NCBI GenBank assembly: GCA_963794995.1
Contig: CAWCFV010000002.1
Coordinates: 1,922,001 to 1,986,000, forward strand
Length of the DNA: 64,000 bases
From: CAWCFV01 sp963794995
Lineage (GTDB): Bacteria; Actinomycetota; Actinomycetes; JACCUZ01
Direction of reading: 5' to 3'
The notes under the pieces: generated by a model
The model's input: only the letters and a program-made list of their open reading frames with translations
Database searches by the model: none
What the model was told of the DNA's origin: nothing
Part shown: positions 44,396 to 51,662 of the stretch, piece by piece
How positions within the stretch are numbered: the stretch's first letter is position 1
Layout of the letters: each line of letters opens with the position of its first letter
Program-made: the position numbers and the translations under genes

Positions 44396-44495
44396 AGGAG
44401 CGAGAGTGCCCGGCCGATGTTGCGGCCGGCCGAGCCGCCGGATTGCGGTTGCATGACGCCGGTCGGGGCTCGCGGGCCGGCGGGCCCGGGGGTGA

Positions 44496-44501
44496 CAGCA
44501 T
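44496..44501 (+). promoter_or_regulatory. Possible -10 (CAGCAT) of the two-component operon
   Basis: CAGCAT, then GAGGCG, then the GTG at 44508. It fits the leaderless spacing, but GAGGCG could instead act as a ribosome-binding site. Confidence 0.35.
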
Positions 44502-44507
44502 GAGGCG

Positions 44508-45248
44508 GTGCCCCGCCTGCTGCTCCTCGAGGACGACGACGGCATCCGCACCTCGCTGCGGATGGCGCTGGAGGACGAGGGCTACGAGGTGGACGAGGCG
44601 GCGCGCGCCGAGGACGCCGTCCTGCTGCTGGGCACCCGGCCCCCGGACCTGATGCTGGTCGACCTGATGCTCGGCGGCATGGACGGCTTCAGCTTCATCC
44701 GCCGCGCCCGGCCGCTGAGCGACGCGCCGATCATCGTGCTGAGTGCCCGCGCGGACACCCTGGACATCGTGTCGGCCCTCGAGGCGGGGGCCGACGACTA
44801 CGTCACCAAGCCGTTCGTCGTCGGCGAGGTCGTCGCCCGGCTGCGTGCCCTGCTCCGGCGCGGCGCCCGCGCGACGACGGCCCCGGCACCGGGCTCCCCC
44901 GCCGAGGCGGGCGCAGCGGCCGCGGAGGACCCGCACCGGCTGGTGCTGGACGCCGGCGAGCCGTCCCTCGTGCTCGACATGGGGGCCGGAACGGTGCGGC
45001 GGGGCGACCAGGCCATCCACCTGACCGTCACCGAGTACCGCCTGCTCTGCGAGCTCGCGTCCCCGCCCGGCCGGGTGCGCAGCCGCTCGTCGCTGCTGGA
45101 GTCGGTCTGGGACCGCGGCTTCTTCGGCGACGAGCGCATCGTCGACGTCCACGTCCGCCGGCTGCGCACCAAGGTCGAGACCGACCCGAGCAGCCCCCGG
45201 CTCGTGGTGACGGTTCGCGGGCTCGGGTACCGGCTGGACCAGCAGTGA
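44508..45248 (+). CDS. OmpR/PhoB-type response regulator
   Basis: This 246-residue regulator has an N-terminal receiver domain: LLLEDDDGIR acidic pocket, phospho-acceptor Asp52 in LMLVDLMLGGMDG, switch Ser in IIVLSARAD, and Lys in DDYVTKPF. An Ala/Pro linker leads to a winged-helix DNA-binding domain (VTEYRLLCELA ... LLESVWDRGFFGDERIVDVHVRRLRTK, in blocks). It shares GTGA with the histidine kinase gene that follows. Overall layout resembles MtrA-type systems, but identity with MtrA is not established. Confidence 0.92.
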   Translation: MPRLLLLEDDDGIRTSLRMALEDEGYEVDEAARAEDAVLLLGTRPPDLMLVDLMLGGMDGFSFIRRARPLSDAPIIVLSARADTLDIVSALEAGADDYVTKPFVVGEVVARLRALLRRGARATTAPAPGSPAEAGAAAAEDPHRLVLDAGEPSLVLDMGAGTVRRGDQAIHLTVTEYRLLCELASPPGRVRSRSSLLESVWDRGFFGDERIVDVHVRRLRTKVETDPSSPRLVVTVRGLGYRLDQQ

Positions 45249-46711
45249 CCCGTCCGCCTCGACGCTGGTTCGGCGCCCGCCGCCCCGGCGAGCACCAGCC
45301 CGGTCGACGCCTCGGCCTGCGCACGACCATCACGCTGGCCTTCGCGGTCGGCGGCCTGGTGCTCTCGGTCACGATGGCCGTGGGCACCTACCTCGCCGCC
45401 CGCCACTACCTCGTCGACCAGCGCGAGCGCACCGCCCTGCGCCAGGCGTTCACCGACGCCTCGTTCGTCCGCGACGGCCTGCTCACGGCCGGGGCCGAGG
45501 TGAGCGACGTGCTCGGCGCCGTCTCACCCCCGGCCGAGTCGGCGATCCTCGTGCGCCGGGGGGACGGCTGGTTCTCCTCCTCGCTGCAGGTGGGGGAGGA
45601 CGACGTCCCGCAGTCGCTGCGTGACGCGGCGGCCGACGGGTCGGCGTCGCTGGCCTGGCAGCGGGGTCCGGACGGCCCGGCGGTGATGGTCGAGGTGCCG
45701 CTGCCGGCTGTCGATGCGCAGTTCTACGAGCTGGCGAGCGCCCGCGAGCTGACCAGCACCCTGGACGCGCTGCGCATCGTCCTCGCCGTCGTCGCCGGGC
45801 TGACCGCGCTGGCCGCGGCGGTGCTCGGCCGGTCGGCCGCGCGGCGGGTCGTGGTCCCGCTGGACGAGGTCGCGGGCGCCGCCGCGCAGATCGCGTCCGG
45901 GTCGCTCGACACCCGCCTCGCGAGCACCGAGGACCCCGACCTCGCCACCATCGTCGCCTCGTTCAACTCGATGGTCGACGCCCTGCACGAGCGGATCGAG
46001 CGCGACGCCCGCTTCGCCGCCGACGTCAGCCACGAGCTGCGCTCCCCCCTGACCGCGCTGGTGACCAGCGCGAGCGTCCTCGAGCGGCGCCGCGACCAGA
46101 TGCCGGAACGCGCCCAGGAAGCCCTGACGCTGATCGGCCGCGACCTGGAGCGCTTCCAGCGCGCCCTCGAGGACCTGCTCGACCTCGGCCGGCTGGAGGC
46201 GGGAGCCGCCGCACTGGTGCCGGGCGTGATCGACGTCCGTGACCTGGTGGCGCACGCAGCGGACACGACCGGCGTGCCGGACGAGCTGCTGCATCCCCCT
46301 CCCGAGGGGGCGGCCACCGTGGTGCGGGTCGACAAGGCGGCGATGCACCGGGCGCTGGTCAACCTGTTCGAGAACGCGCAGCGACACGGTGGCGGCGTCT
46401 CGGCCGTGACCTTCGCCGAGGCAGCGGGCACCGTCGTGCTGTGGGTCGACGACGCCGGCCCCGGGGTGCCCGAGGCGGACCGGCTGCGCATCTTCGACCG
46501 GTTCGTGCGAGGCGGGTCACGCGGCTCCCTGCCGGGCACCGGCCTGGGGCTGAGCATCGTGTCCGAGACGGTCCGGGCCCACGGCGGCACGGTGTGGTGC
46601 GGTGCCGCCCCCGGCGGCGGTGCGCGCTTCGAGGTCCGGCTGCCGGCCCACGGCCGGACCGGCGACCCCGGCCCACCGGTGTCCCCGGCCGACCCCGGCG
46701 GCAGCTCGTGA
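45245..46711 (+). CDS. Membrane sensor histidine kinase
   Basis: This 488-residue kinase has two transmembrane helices (about 28-50 and 178-200) flanking an extracytoplasmic sensor. A HAMP domain follows (PLDEVAGAAAQIASGSLDTRL). The dimerisation/phosphorylation helix has ADVSHELRSPLTAL with His263. The ATPase domain has NLFENAQRHG (N box), VDDAGPGVPEADR (G1) and GTGLGLSIVS (G2). It is coupled by 4-base overlaps to the response regulator before it and the lipoprotein after it. The stimulus is unknown. Confidence 0.92.
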   Translation: MTRPPRRWFGARRPGEHQPGRRLGLRTTITLAFAVGGLVLSVTMAVGTYLAARHYLVDQRERTALRQAFTDASFVRDGLLTAGAEVSDVLGAVSPPAESAILVRRGDGWFSSSLQVGEDDVPQSLRDAAADGSASLAWQRGPDGPAVMVEVPLPAVDAQFYELASARELTSTLDALRIVLAVVAGLTALAAAVLGRSAARRVVVPLDEVAGAAAQIASGSLDTRLASTEDPDLATIVASFNSMVDALHERIERDARFAADVSHELRSPLTALVTSASVLERRRDQMPERAQEALTLIGRDLERFQRALEDLLDLGRLEAGAAALVPGVIDVRDLVAHAADTTGVPDELLHPPPEGAATVVRVDKAAMHRALVNLFENAQRHGGGVSAVTFAEAAGTVVLWVDDAGPGVPEADRLRIFDRFVRGGSRGSLPGTGLGLSIVSETVRAHGGTVWCGAAPGGGARFEVRLPAHGRTGDPGPPVSPADPGGSS

Positions 46712-47373
46712 CCGGCCCGGGCCGCCTGGGCCGCACCGCGGTCCTGAGCCGCATCCCGGTCCTGCTGGCGGGTCTGCTGGTGGTGGCGGCCTGCGGCGCA
46801 CCGGGCGACGGCAGCACCCGGGCCGTCGCGGACGAGGACGTCCCCTACCGGCTCCTGCAGCCGGCCGTCGACGCTCCCGCTCCGAGCACCGGACCGCCCG
46901 GGAGCTCCCTCACCGTCCCGCAGGTCTTCCTCGTGGACCCGGAGGGTCAGCTCGTCGCCCGCCCGCTCGAGGTCCCCACCGGGGACGCCGGGCGGGTCGC
47001 CGCCGCGGCGCTGGCCGCCCTCGCCGGCGGGCCGACCGACTCCCAGCGCTCGGCGGGCCTGAGCACCGCACTGGGCCCGGAGGCCCGGGTCGACCTGGTG
47101 GACGCGCTCGACGGGACGGCACGGGTCGAGCTCGACGTGTCGAGCAGCGCCCTCTCGGCCGACCGGCTGCCGCTGGCCCTCGGCCAGGTGGTGCTCACCG
47201 CGGTATCGGTACAGGGCATCGACCGCGTCCTGCTGCTGCGCGACGGCGAGCCCGCCACGGCTCCGCTGCCCGGCGGCGAGCAGACCTCGCGCCCGCTGGT
47301 GGCCGCCGACTACGCCCCGCTGCTCGCGGCCGGGGCCCGACCGCTCAAGGCCAGCACCAGCCCCGGTCCCTGA
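46708..47373 (+). CDS. GerMN-domain lipoprotein
   Basis: This 221-residue protein has a lipoprotein signal (hydrophobic IPVLLAGLLVV, lipobox VAAC with Cys near residue 29). A GerMN domain follows (TVPQVFLVDPEGQLVARPLEV ... AALAALAGGPTDSQRSAGLSTALGP ... VELDVSSSALS). GerMN lipoproteins such as LpqB accompany the MtrAB two-component system in actinobacteria and modulate the kinase. This protein is much shorter than LpqB and lacks its beta-propeller. Its GTG overlaps the kinase stop by 4 bases, so it probably acts with that kinase at the cell surface. Confidence 0.85.
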   Translation: MTGPGRLGRTAVLSRIPVLLAGLLVVAACGAPGDGSTRAVADEDVPYRLLQPAVDAPAPSTGPPGSSLTVPQVFLVDPEGQLVARPLEVPTGDAGRVAAAALAALAGGPTDSQRSAGLSTALGPEARVDLVDALDGTARVELDVSSSALSADRLPLALGQVVLTAVSVQGIDRVLLLRDGEPATAPLPGGEQTSRPLVAADYAPLLAAGARPLKASTSPGP

Positions 47374-47403
47374 GCCCGGTCCCTGACGCCCGGCGTGCGC
47401 GGA

Positions 47404-47476
47404 GCAGCGGCGGCCCCCTCCCTCCGCCGCTGCCCGCGCGCACCGCGCGAGCGCCTGTGGGCAGCCCGGGGCTGCC
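47404..47476. terminator. Two hairpins between convergent genes
   Basis: GCAGCGGCGG (47404-47413) pairs with CCGCCGCTGC (47424-47433), and GGCAGCC (47460-47466) pairs with GGCTGCC (47470-47476). They lie between the lipoprotein gene and the convergent STAS-module genes, and are likely to stop transcription from both sides. Confidence 0.6.
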
Positions 47477-47497
47477 GGCGCCGCGCACCCGCAGAGG

Positions 47498-47977
47498 TCA
47501 ACCCGTGTAGCGCGCCACCACGGCGGCGCCGGCGGGCGCCCCCGCCAGGATCGAGCGCACCAGCCGGCCCACCGGCTCGTCGCGCACCACGTGCGGACCT
47601 GCCTTGAGCAGCTGCACGAGGCCGGCCGGCTCGGCGTCGAGCGCTGCCGCGGAGCGCAGCACCAGGACGTCTCCCGGCGAGAGGGACGCCGTCGCGGTCG
47701 AGCAGCCGCCGTCCGGGATCAGGCGCACCTCGCCGTCAGCCACCAGCAGGGCCGGCGGCGCGTACCGCGCCGTGACGACCACGGCACCGTCGGACCCCAG
47801 CCGCGCCGACAGCAGGCTGCGCAGCGACGACCGCCCGTGCAGGTCCGCGACGCGCACGCTGAGCTCGTCCCCGACGAAGCTCACCCTGGTCGAGCCCCGT
47901 TCCTCGCCGAGCGCCTCCCACTGCCAGTGCGTGGACGCGGCGGTCGGCTCTACCGGCGCGAGGACCGCCGTGCTCAT
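47498..47977 (-). CDS. Truncated SpoIIE/PP2C-phosphatase-like protein coupled to STAS copy 2
   Basis: The middle of this 159-residue protein (VVVTARYAPPALLVADGEVRL then SLSPGDVLVLRSAAAL) resembles the C-terminal half of SpoIIE/RsbU-type PP2C phosphatases, where a 'HPPPLLL...GDVLLLYTDGL' pattern is usual. The Asp of the TDG motif is replaced and the N-terminal metal-binding half is absent. It therefore looks like a pseudo-phosphatase or a protein derived from one. Its ATG overlaps the upstream STAS gene's stop by 4 bases. The function is unknown; assignment rests on weak resemblance. Confidence 0.5.
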   Translation of the reverse strand: MSTAVLAPVEPTAASTHWQWEALGEERGSTRVSFVGDELSVRVADLHGRSSLRSLLSARLGSDGAVVVTARYAPPALLVADGEVRLIPDGGCSTATASLSPGDVLVLRSAAALDAEPAGLVQLLKAGPHVVRDEPVGRLVRSILAGAPAGAAVVARYTG

Positions 47978-48321
47978 CCGTGCCGCCACATCGACCCGGG
48001 GTCCCCGTCGCGCACCACGGTGAAGACCCGGTCCAGCGTGCACCGCCTCAGCAGCGCCCGACTTCGGGCCGTCCCGGCGCGCAGGACGACGCGGGAGCCG
48101 CGTGCGGTCGCCTCGCGCCGTGCGCCGAGCAGTGCGCTCACGACGTCGGCCGACAGCGAGTTCAGCGCGGTCACGTCGACGACCACGGTCCGGCCGCCGT
48201 CCGAGAGCAGGTCGCACAGGCGGGCCGACAGCGCCGCGGCCGGGGTGCGGGTGAGGGAGTCGTCGGTCAGCGTCACCGTCGTCGTCGTCCGGTCGCTGCC
48301 GGCCACCGTCATCTGCGTCAT
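47974..48321 (-). CDS. STAS-domain protein, anti-sigma-factor-antagonist-like (copy 2)
   Basis: This 115-residue STAS protein has TVVVDVTALNSLSADVVSALLGARREA with Ser at the expected phospho-site region, and the C-terminal GSRVVLRAGTARSRALLRRCTLDRVF. It is homologous in layout to STAS copy 1 at 44.0 kb but clearly diverged. It is followed, with a 4-base overlap, by a phosphatase-like protein, suggesting a reduced partner-switching module; no kinase is adjacent. An AT-rich ATATC stretch near 48386 may hold its promoter. Confidence 0.75.
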   Translation of the reverse strand: MTQMTVAGSDRTTTTVTLTDDSLTRTPAAALSARLCDLLSDGGRTVVVDVTALNSLSADVVSALLGARREATARGSRVVLRAGTARSRALLRRCTLDRVFTVVRDGDPGSMWRHG

Positions 48322-48529
48322 TGCGGGACGTCCCTCCACAGTCGACGGGCGCCGGGCGAGTCGCCGGCGCAGGTTCGTGCGACGAATATCTGGGACCGGG
48401 ATTGCAGGTGACGGGTCAGTTGCGTTGCGGTCTCGTGAAGACCTGGGAGGACGCGACCCTGCCGGTCCACCGGCCGCCGCCGTCACGCGACCGCAACGCC
48501 GCCGTCACCGGGCCGCAGAGCGCCTCAGG

Positions 48530-48535
48530 CAGGGT
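48530..48535 (+). promoter_or_regulatory. Possible -10 (CAGGGT), leaderless promoter of the UspA gene
   Basis: CAGGGT, then CGGGGC, then the ATG at 48542. The first base deviates from TAGnnT. Confidence 0.4.
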
Positions 48536-48541
48536 CGGGGC

Positions 48542-49039
48542 ATGACCACGACCCGTTCCCCCCGCATCCTGGTCGGCGTCGACGGCAGCCCCCGGTCGGT
48601 CGCCGCGCTGCGCTGGGCGCTGGAGCACGCTCGCTGCACCGGGTCGCCGGTGGACGTCGTCAGCGCCTGGGAGCCCGGGCTCAGCGGCGCCACCGGGCCG
48701 ATCGCGGCCGGGGTCGGGGCCGGCGCCACCGCCGCGGTGGCGCTGCTGAGCACCGAGGAGCTCGACGGCGCGCTCGCGGCAGAGGCGCACGAGGTGGCCG
48801 GTCGCAGCCTCCTGCTGGCGGACGCCGACGCCGCAGCGGTGCCCGTCCGGCCGTGGGCGCTGCGCGGGCGTCCCGGGCCCCTGCTGTGCGACCTGGCCCG
48901 GCCCGAGGACCTCCTCGTGGTCGGGCCGAGCGGGCACGGCCCGCTGGTGGGGACGCTGCTGGGCTCGGTGGCCACCTACCTCGTCGCGCACGCACCGTGC
49001 TCGGTCGTGGTGGTCCGTGACCCCGAGGCGTCGGCCTAG
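48542..49039 (+). CDS. Universal stress protein (UspA family)
   Basis: This 165-residue single Usp domain begins RILVGVDGSPRSVAALRWAL with the nucleotide-site Asp. It ends with the ATP-binding pattern VVGPSGHGPLVGTLLGSVATYL (G-2x-G-9x-G-S/T) and APCSVVVVRD. Usp proteins of this type bind ATP and support survival under hypoxia or other stress. Its TAG stop shares the tetranucleotide CTAG with the stop of the convergent diguanylate cyclase gene. Confidence 0.9.
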   Translation: MTTTRSPRILVGVDGSPRSVAALRWALEHARCTGSPVDVVSAWEPGLSGATGPIAAGVGAGATAAVALLSTEELDGALAAEAHEVAGRSLLLADADAAAVPVRPWALRGRPGPLLCDLARPEDLLVVGPSGHGPLVGTLLGSVATYLVAHAPCSVVVVRDPEASA

Positions 49040-50109
49040 CTGCCGGCTGCGACGACCGCCGCGGACCGCTCGGCCCGGTCCTGGGGACCGGTGGTCCCCG
49101 CCGACCAGGTGACGGCGCGGGCCCGACCGGAGGACTTGGCCCGGTAGAGCGCCTCGTCCGCGTGCGCGAGCGCTGCCGCGCCGGCCTCTTCCGGCTGACC
49201 GAGCGGACCGTCGCCCTGCGCCGGCGCGGCGACCACGGCGATGCCGGTGGAGAAGGTCACGTCCGGCCGCTGCCGCGCCCAGGTGTCGCGCAGCCGGGCG
49301 TCCAGGCTGACGGCGCCCTCGGCGCCGGCGCCCGGCAGCAGCAGGAGGAACTCCTCGCCGCCGTACCGGACGACGGTGTCCTGGTTGCGGGCGATCCCGA
49401 CGAGCAGGGCACCGACGTCGCGCAGCACCAGGTCGCCGGCGGCATGTCCGGCCGTGTCGTTGAGCGCCTTGAAGTGGTCCAGGTCGAGCAGGACCACCGC
49501 ATCGCCGGGGCGCAGCGCCGCGAGGCGACGCGGGAGGTCGTAGCGGTTCCCGGTGCCGGTCAGCGGATCGACGTGGGCGCGCACCTCGAGCCCGGCGACG
49601 GTGGCGGTCGTCAGCGTCCGGTACCGCGCGACGACCTCGGCCGTCGCCACCCAGACGGTGACCGAGATCGGCAGCCGGGCCAGCAGCTCGGCCTGCCACC
49701 CGTCGTAGAGCGCCAGATGGACGGCCACCGCCGGGACGAGCAGAGGCAGGGAGGTCCAGGGCCGCTGGGTCAGCCCGACGAACAGGAACAGCAGGGCGGT
49801 GTACCCGCCGTAGACGGCGGCCCGTCCGTCGGAGCCCACCCCGAGCACCGCCAGGCAGGCCCACGCGGACGCCGGGACGACGAGCAGCGCGCGGTCGCCC
49901 CACCGCGACCAGGGCAGCAGCCAGGCGCACACGCCTGCGAGCAGGACGCCCGGCGCGACCAGCGCCGCCCAGCCGGCGACCTCACGCCCGGAGTAACCCA
50001 CCAGCGGCATCGTCAGCAGCAGGGTCGCGGCGAGCACCGGTGCCGCCATGCCCGCCACGCGCGCCATGCGCAGGCGTTCGTCACCCACCAGCAGCGGCAC
50101 CATGGTCAT
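49036..50109 (-). CDS. Membrane-bound GGDEF diguanylate cyclase
   Basis: This 357-residue protein has five to six transmembrane helices in its first half, then a GGDEF domain. The active-site motif is GGEEF (RYGGEEFLLLL, near residue 250), preceded by VDPLTGTGNRYDLPRRL and LLDLDHFKALNDTAGHAAGD (metal and substrate residues). It should synthesise c-di-GMP; the stimulus sensed by the membrane part is unknown. No inhibitory-site RxxD is obvious in the expected place. The ATG at 50109 is the first of two adjacent ATGs. Confidence 0.88.
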   Translation of the reverse strand: MTMVPLLVGDERLRMARVAGMAAPVLAATLLLTMPLVGYSGREVAGWAALVAPGVLLAGVCAWLLPWSRWGDRALLVVPASAWACLAVLGVGSDGRAAVYGGYTALLFLFVGLTQRPWTSLPLLVPAVAVHLALYDGWQAELLARLPISVTVWVATAEVVARYRTLTTATVAGLEVRAHVDPLTGTGNRYDLPRRLAALRPGDAVVLLDLDHFKALNDTAGHAAGDLVLRDVGALLVGIARNQDTVVRYGGEEFLLLLPGAGAEGAVSLDARLRDTWARQRPDVTFSTGIAVVAAPAQGDGPLGQPEEAGAAALAHADEALYRAKSSGRARAVTWSAGTTGPQDRAERSAAVVAAGS

Positions 50110-50214
50110 GGTGTCGACGCCGTCACCGCGGGACTTGACCCGGTCGGCCTAACCGTCACGCTCGGGAGAGGCCGCCCCCCGTTCGGGCCGCCGGGGCGGG
50201 GGTAGGGCGGGGAG

Positions 50215-50565
50215 ATGGCCTCCTACACCGTCAACGAGGACGCGGTCGCACGCTGCCGAGCCCTGATCGACGCCCGCCAGTACGTCCTGGACAGCGACTG
50301 GGGCGACCTCCAGCCCACCGCGGAGGCGGAGAACTCGTACCTGGACAGGCACTCCTGGGACGACTACGCCGCCTGGCACCTGGGTCTCACGGTGGGCGCC
50401 ACCGAGCAGACCAAGGCGCGGCACGCCTTCGCCTACGGCGACCTGCGCCGGGTGCACCGGACGGCGCTGATCGCCTGCGTCTTCCGGGCCTCGCAGTGGC
50501 GGCACAAGGACGTCGAGCTCGCCGCGCACGACCTGCTGCAGCACCTGGACCGGACCAGCGGCTGA
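50215..50565 (+). CDS. Conserved actinobacterial protein of unknown function
   Basis: This 116-residue soluble protein (ASYTVNEDAVARCRALIDARQYVLDSDWGD, HSWDDYAAWHLGLTVGATEQTK, HRTALIACVFRASQWRHKDVELAAHDLL, in blocks) is of a type I have seen annotated as hypothetical in many actinobacteria. It is helical and rich in Trp, with no catalytic motif recognised. TAGGGC plus six bases, or the GGGGAG just before the ATG, could drive its expression. It stands alone between the diguanylate cyclase and the AraC-DinB gene. Confidence 0.75.
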   Translation: MASYTVNEDAVARCRALIDARQYVLDSDWGDLQPTAEAENSYLDRHSWDDYAAWHLGLTVGATEQTKARHAFAYGDLRRVHRTALIACVFRASQWRHKDVELAAHDLLQHLDRTSG

Positions 50566-50680
50566 CGGGCACCGTGGCCTGGGACCCACCGACCACGAAC
50601 CCGGTCCTGCACCGTTCGGCCGCCGACGTCGGCCGGCTGCGCAACGACGATCAAGCCGACGGTCCGGGGGAGCCTGCACG

Positions 50681-51610
50681 ATGACCGGTATGACGACGGC
50701 AGCGGTCGACACCTTCCGCCGTTTCGTGGCGGTCCTCGCCGAGGCGTTGGACGACCACGAGGCAGACGGCGAGGTGCTCGCGTCGCGTCTGCACCTGTCC
50801 CGCTTCCACGCGGACCGGCTCGTCCGGGCCGCAGGTGGCGAGTCCCCGGCGGCGCTGCGCCGCCGGGTGCTGCTCGAGCGGGCGGCCTACCGGCTCGCCA
50901 CCACCGACCACGACGTCCTCCGCGTCGCGGTGGAGGCCGGCTACTCGAGCAACGAGGCGTTCACCCGGGCGTTCTCGCGGGCCTTCGGCCGCCCCCCGTC
51001 CCGGTGGCGGGCCGAGCCCCGGTCCTACCGGATCGACGCCCCCAGCCAGGTGCACTTCGTCCCGCCCGGGAGCCTGCGCGTCCCCGCTCTGAGAAAGGTC
51101 ACCCCCATGGAGCTGCTCACCCGCATGGTCGAGCACCACACCTGGCTGGTCGGCGAGCTGGTCGACCGGTGCGCCCGGCTGACGCCCGACCAGCTGGACC
51201 GCCCGGTCGACATCTCGGTCGAGGGCATCGACGACGAGCCGACCGTCCGCTCGCTGCTCGCCCGGCTGGTCGGGCAGATGGCGATGTGGGACGCCTCGAT
51301 GCACGACCGGCCGTACGACGTCTCGGCCGAGCGTGACTGGGACCTCGGCGAGATCCGCTCCCGGCTCACCGCCATCGGCCCGGTGTTCCTCCAGCAGGTC
51401 CGTGAGATCGCCGCGGACGGCCGGCTGGACGAGACCTTCGTCGACACCCTCTGCGAGCCGCCGCGCACCTTCACCTACGGCGGGATGGTCGCCCACGTCC
51501 TCACCTTCGCCGCGCACCGCCGGGTCCTCGTCCTCGGCGCCCTGGCCGACGCCGGCATCACCGACCTCGGCGCGGGCGACCCGATGGAGTGGGTCGCCCG
51601 GCCGGCCTGA
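50681..51610 (+). CDS. AraC-type HTH fused to a DinB-like domain
   Basis: This is a 309-residue fusion. Residues about 10-115 are a double-helix-turn-helix AraC domain (LHLSRFHADRLVRAAGGESP, then VAVEAGYSSNEAFTRAFSRAFGRPPSRWR). Residues about 140-300 form a DinB/YfiT-like four-helix bundle (ELLTRMVEHHTWLVGELVDRC ... VAHVLTFAAHRRVLVLGAL), with His residues at positions typical for metal binding. DinB-fold proteins include thiol transferases and damage-inducible proteins. The fusion suggests a regulator whose DinB part senses a metal or small molecule, by inference. The start is the ATG at 50681, with a weak GGGGGAG upstream. Confidence 0.8.
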   Translation: MTGMTTAAVDTFRRFVAVLAEALDDHEADGEVLASRLHLSRFHADRLVRAAGGESPAALRRRVLLERAAYRLATTDHDVLRVAVEAGYSSNEAFTRAFSRAFGRPPSRWRAEPRSYRIDAPSQVHFVPPGSLRVPALRKVTPMELLTRMVEHHTWLVGELVDRCARLTPDQLDRPVDISVEGIDDEPTVRSLLARLVGQMAMWDASMHDRPYDVSAERDWDLGEIRSRLTAIGPVFLQQVREIAADGRLDETFVDTLCEPPRTFTYGGMVAHVLTFAAHRRVLVLGALADAGITDLGAGDPMEWVARPA

Positions 51611-51648
51611 CGCGTACCCCGGGAGCGGCGGCGCGGACACCCGGCGGC

Positions 51649-51654
51649 TAGCGT
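51649..51654 (+). promoter_or_regulatory. -10 element, leaderless promoter of lpd
   Basis: TAGCGT, then GCCGGGCT, then the ATG at 51663. Confidence 0.6.
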
Positions 51655-51662
51655 GCCGGGCT

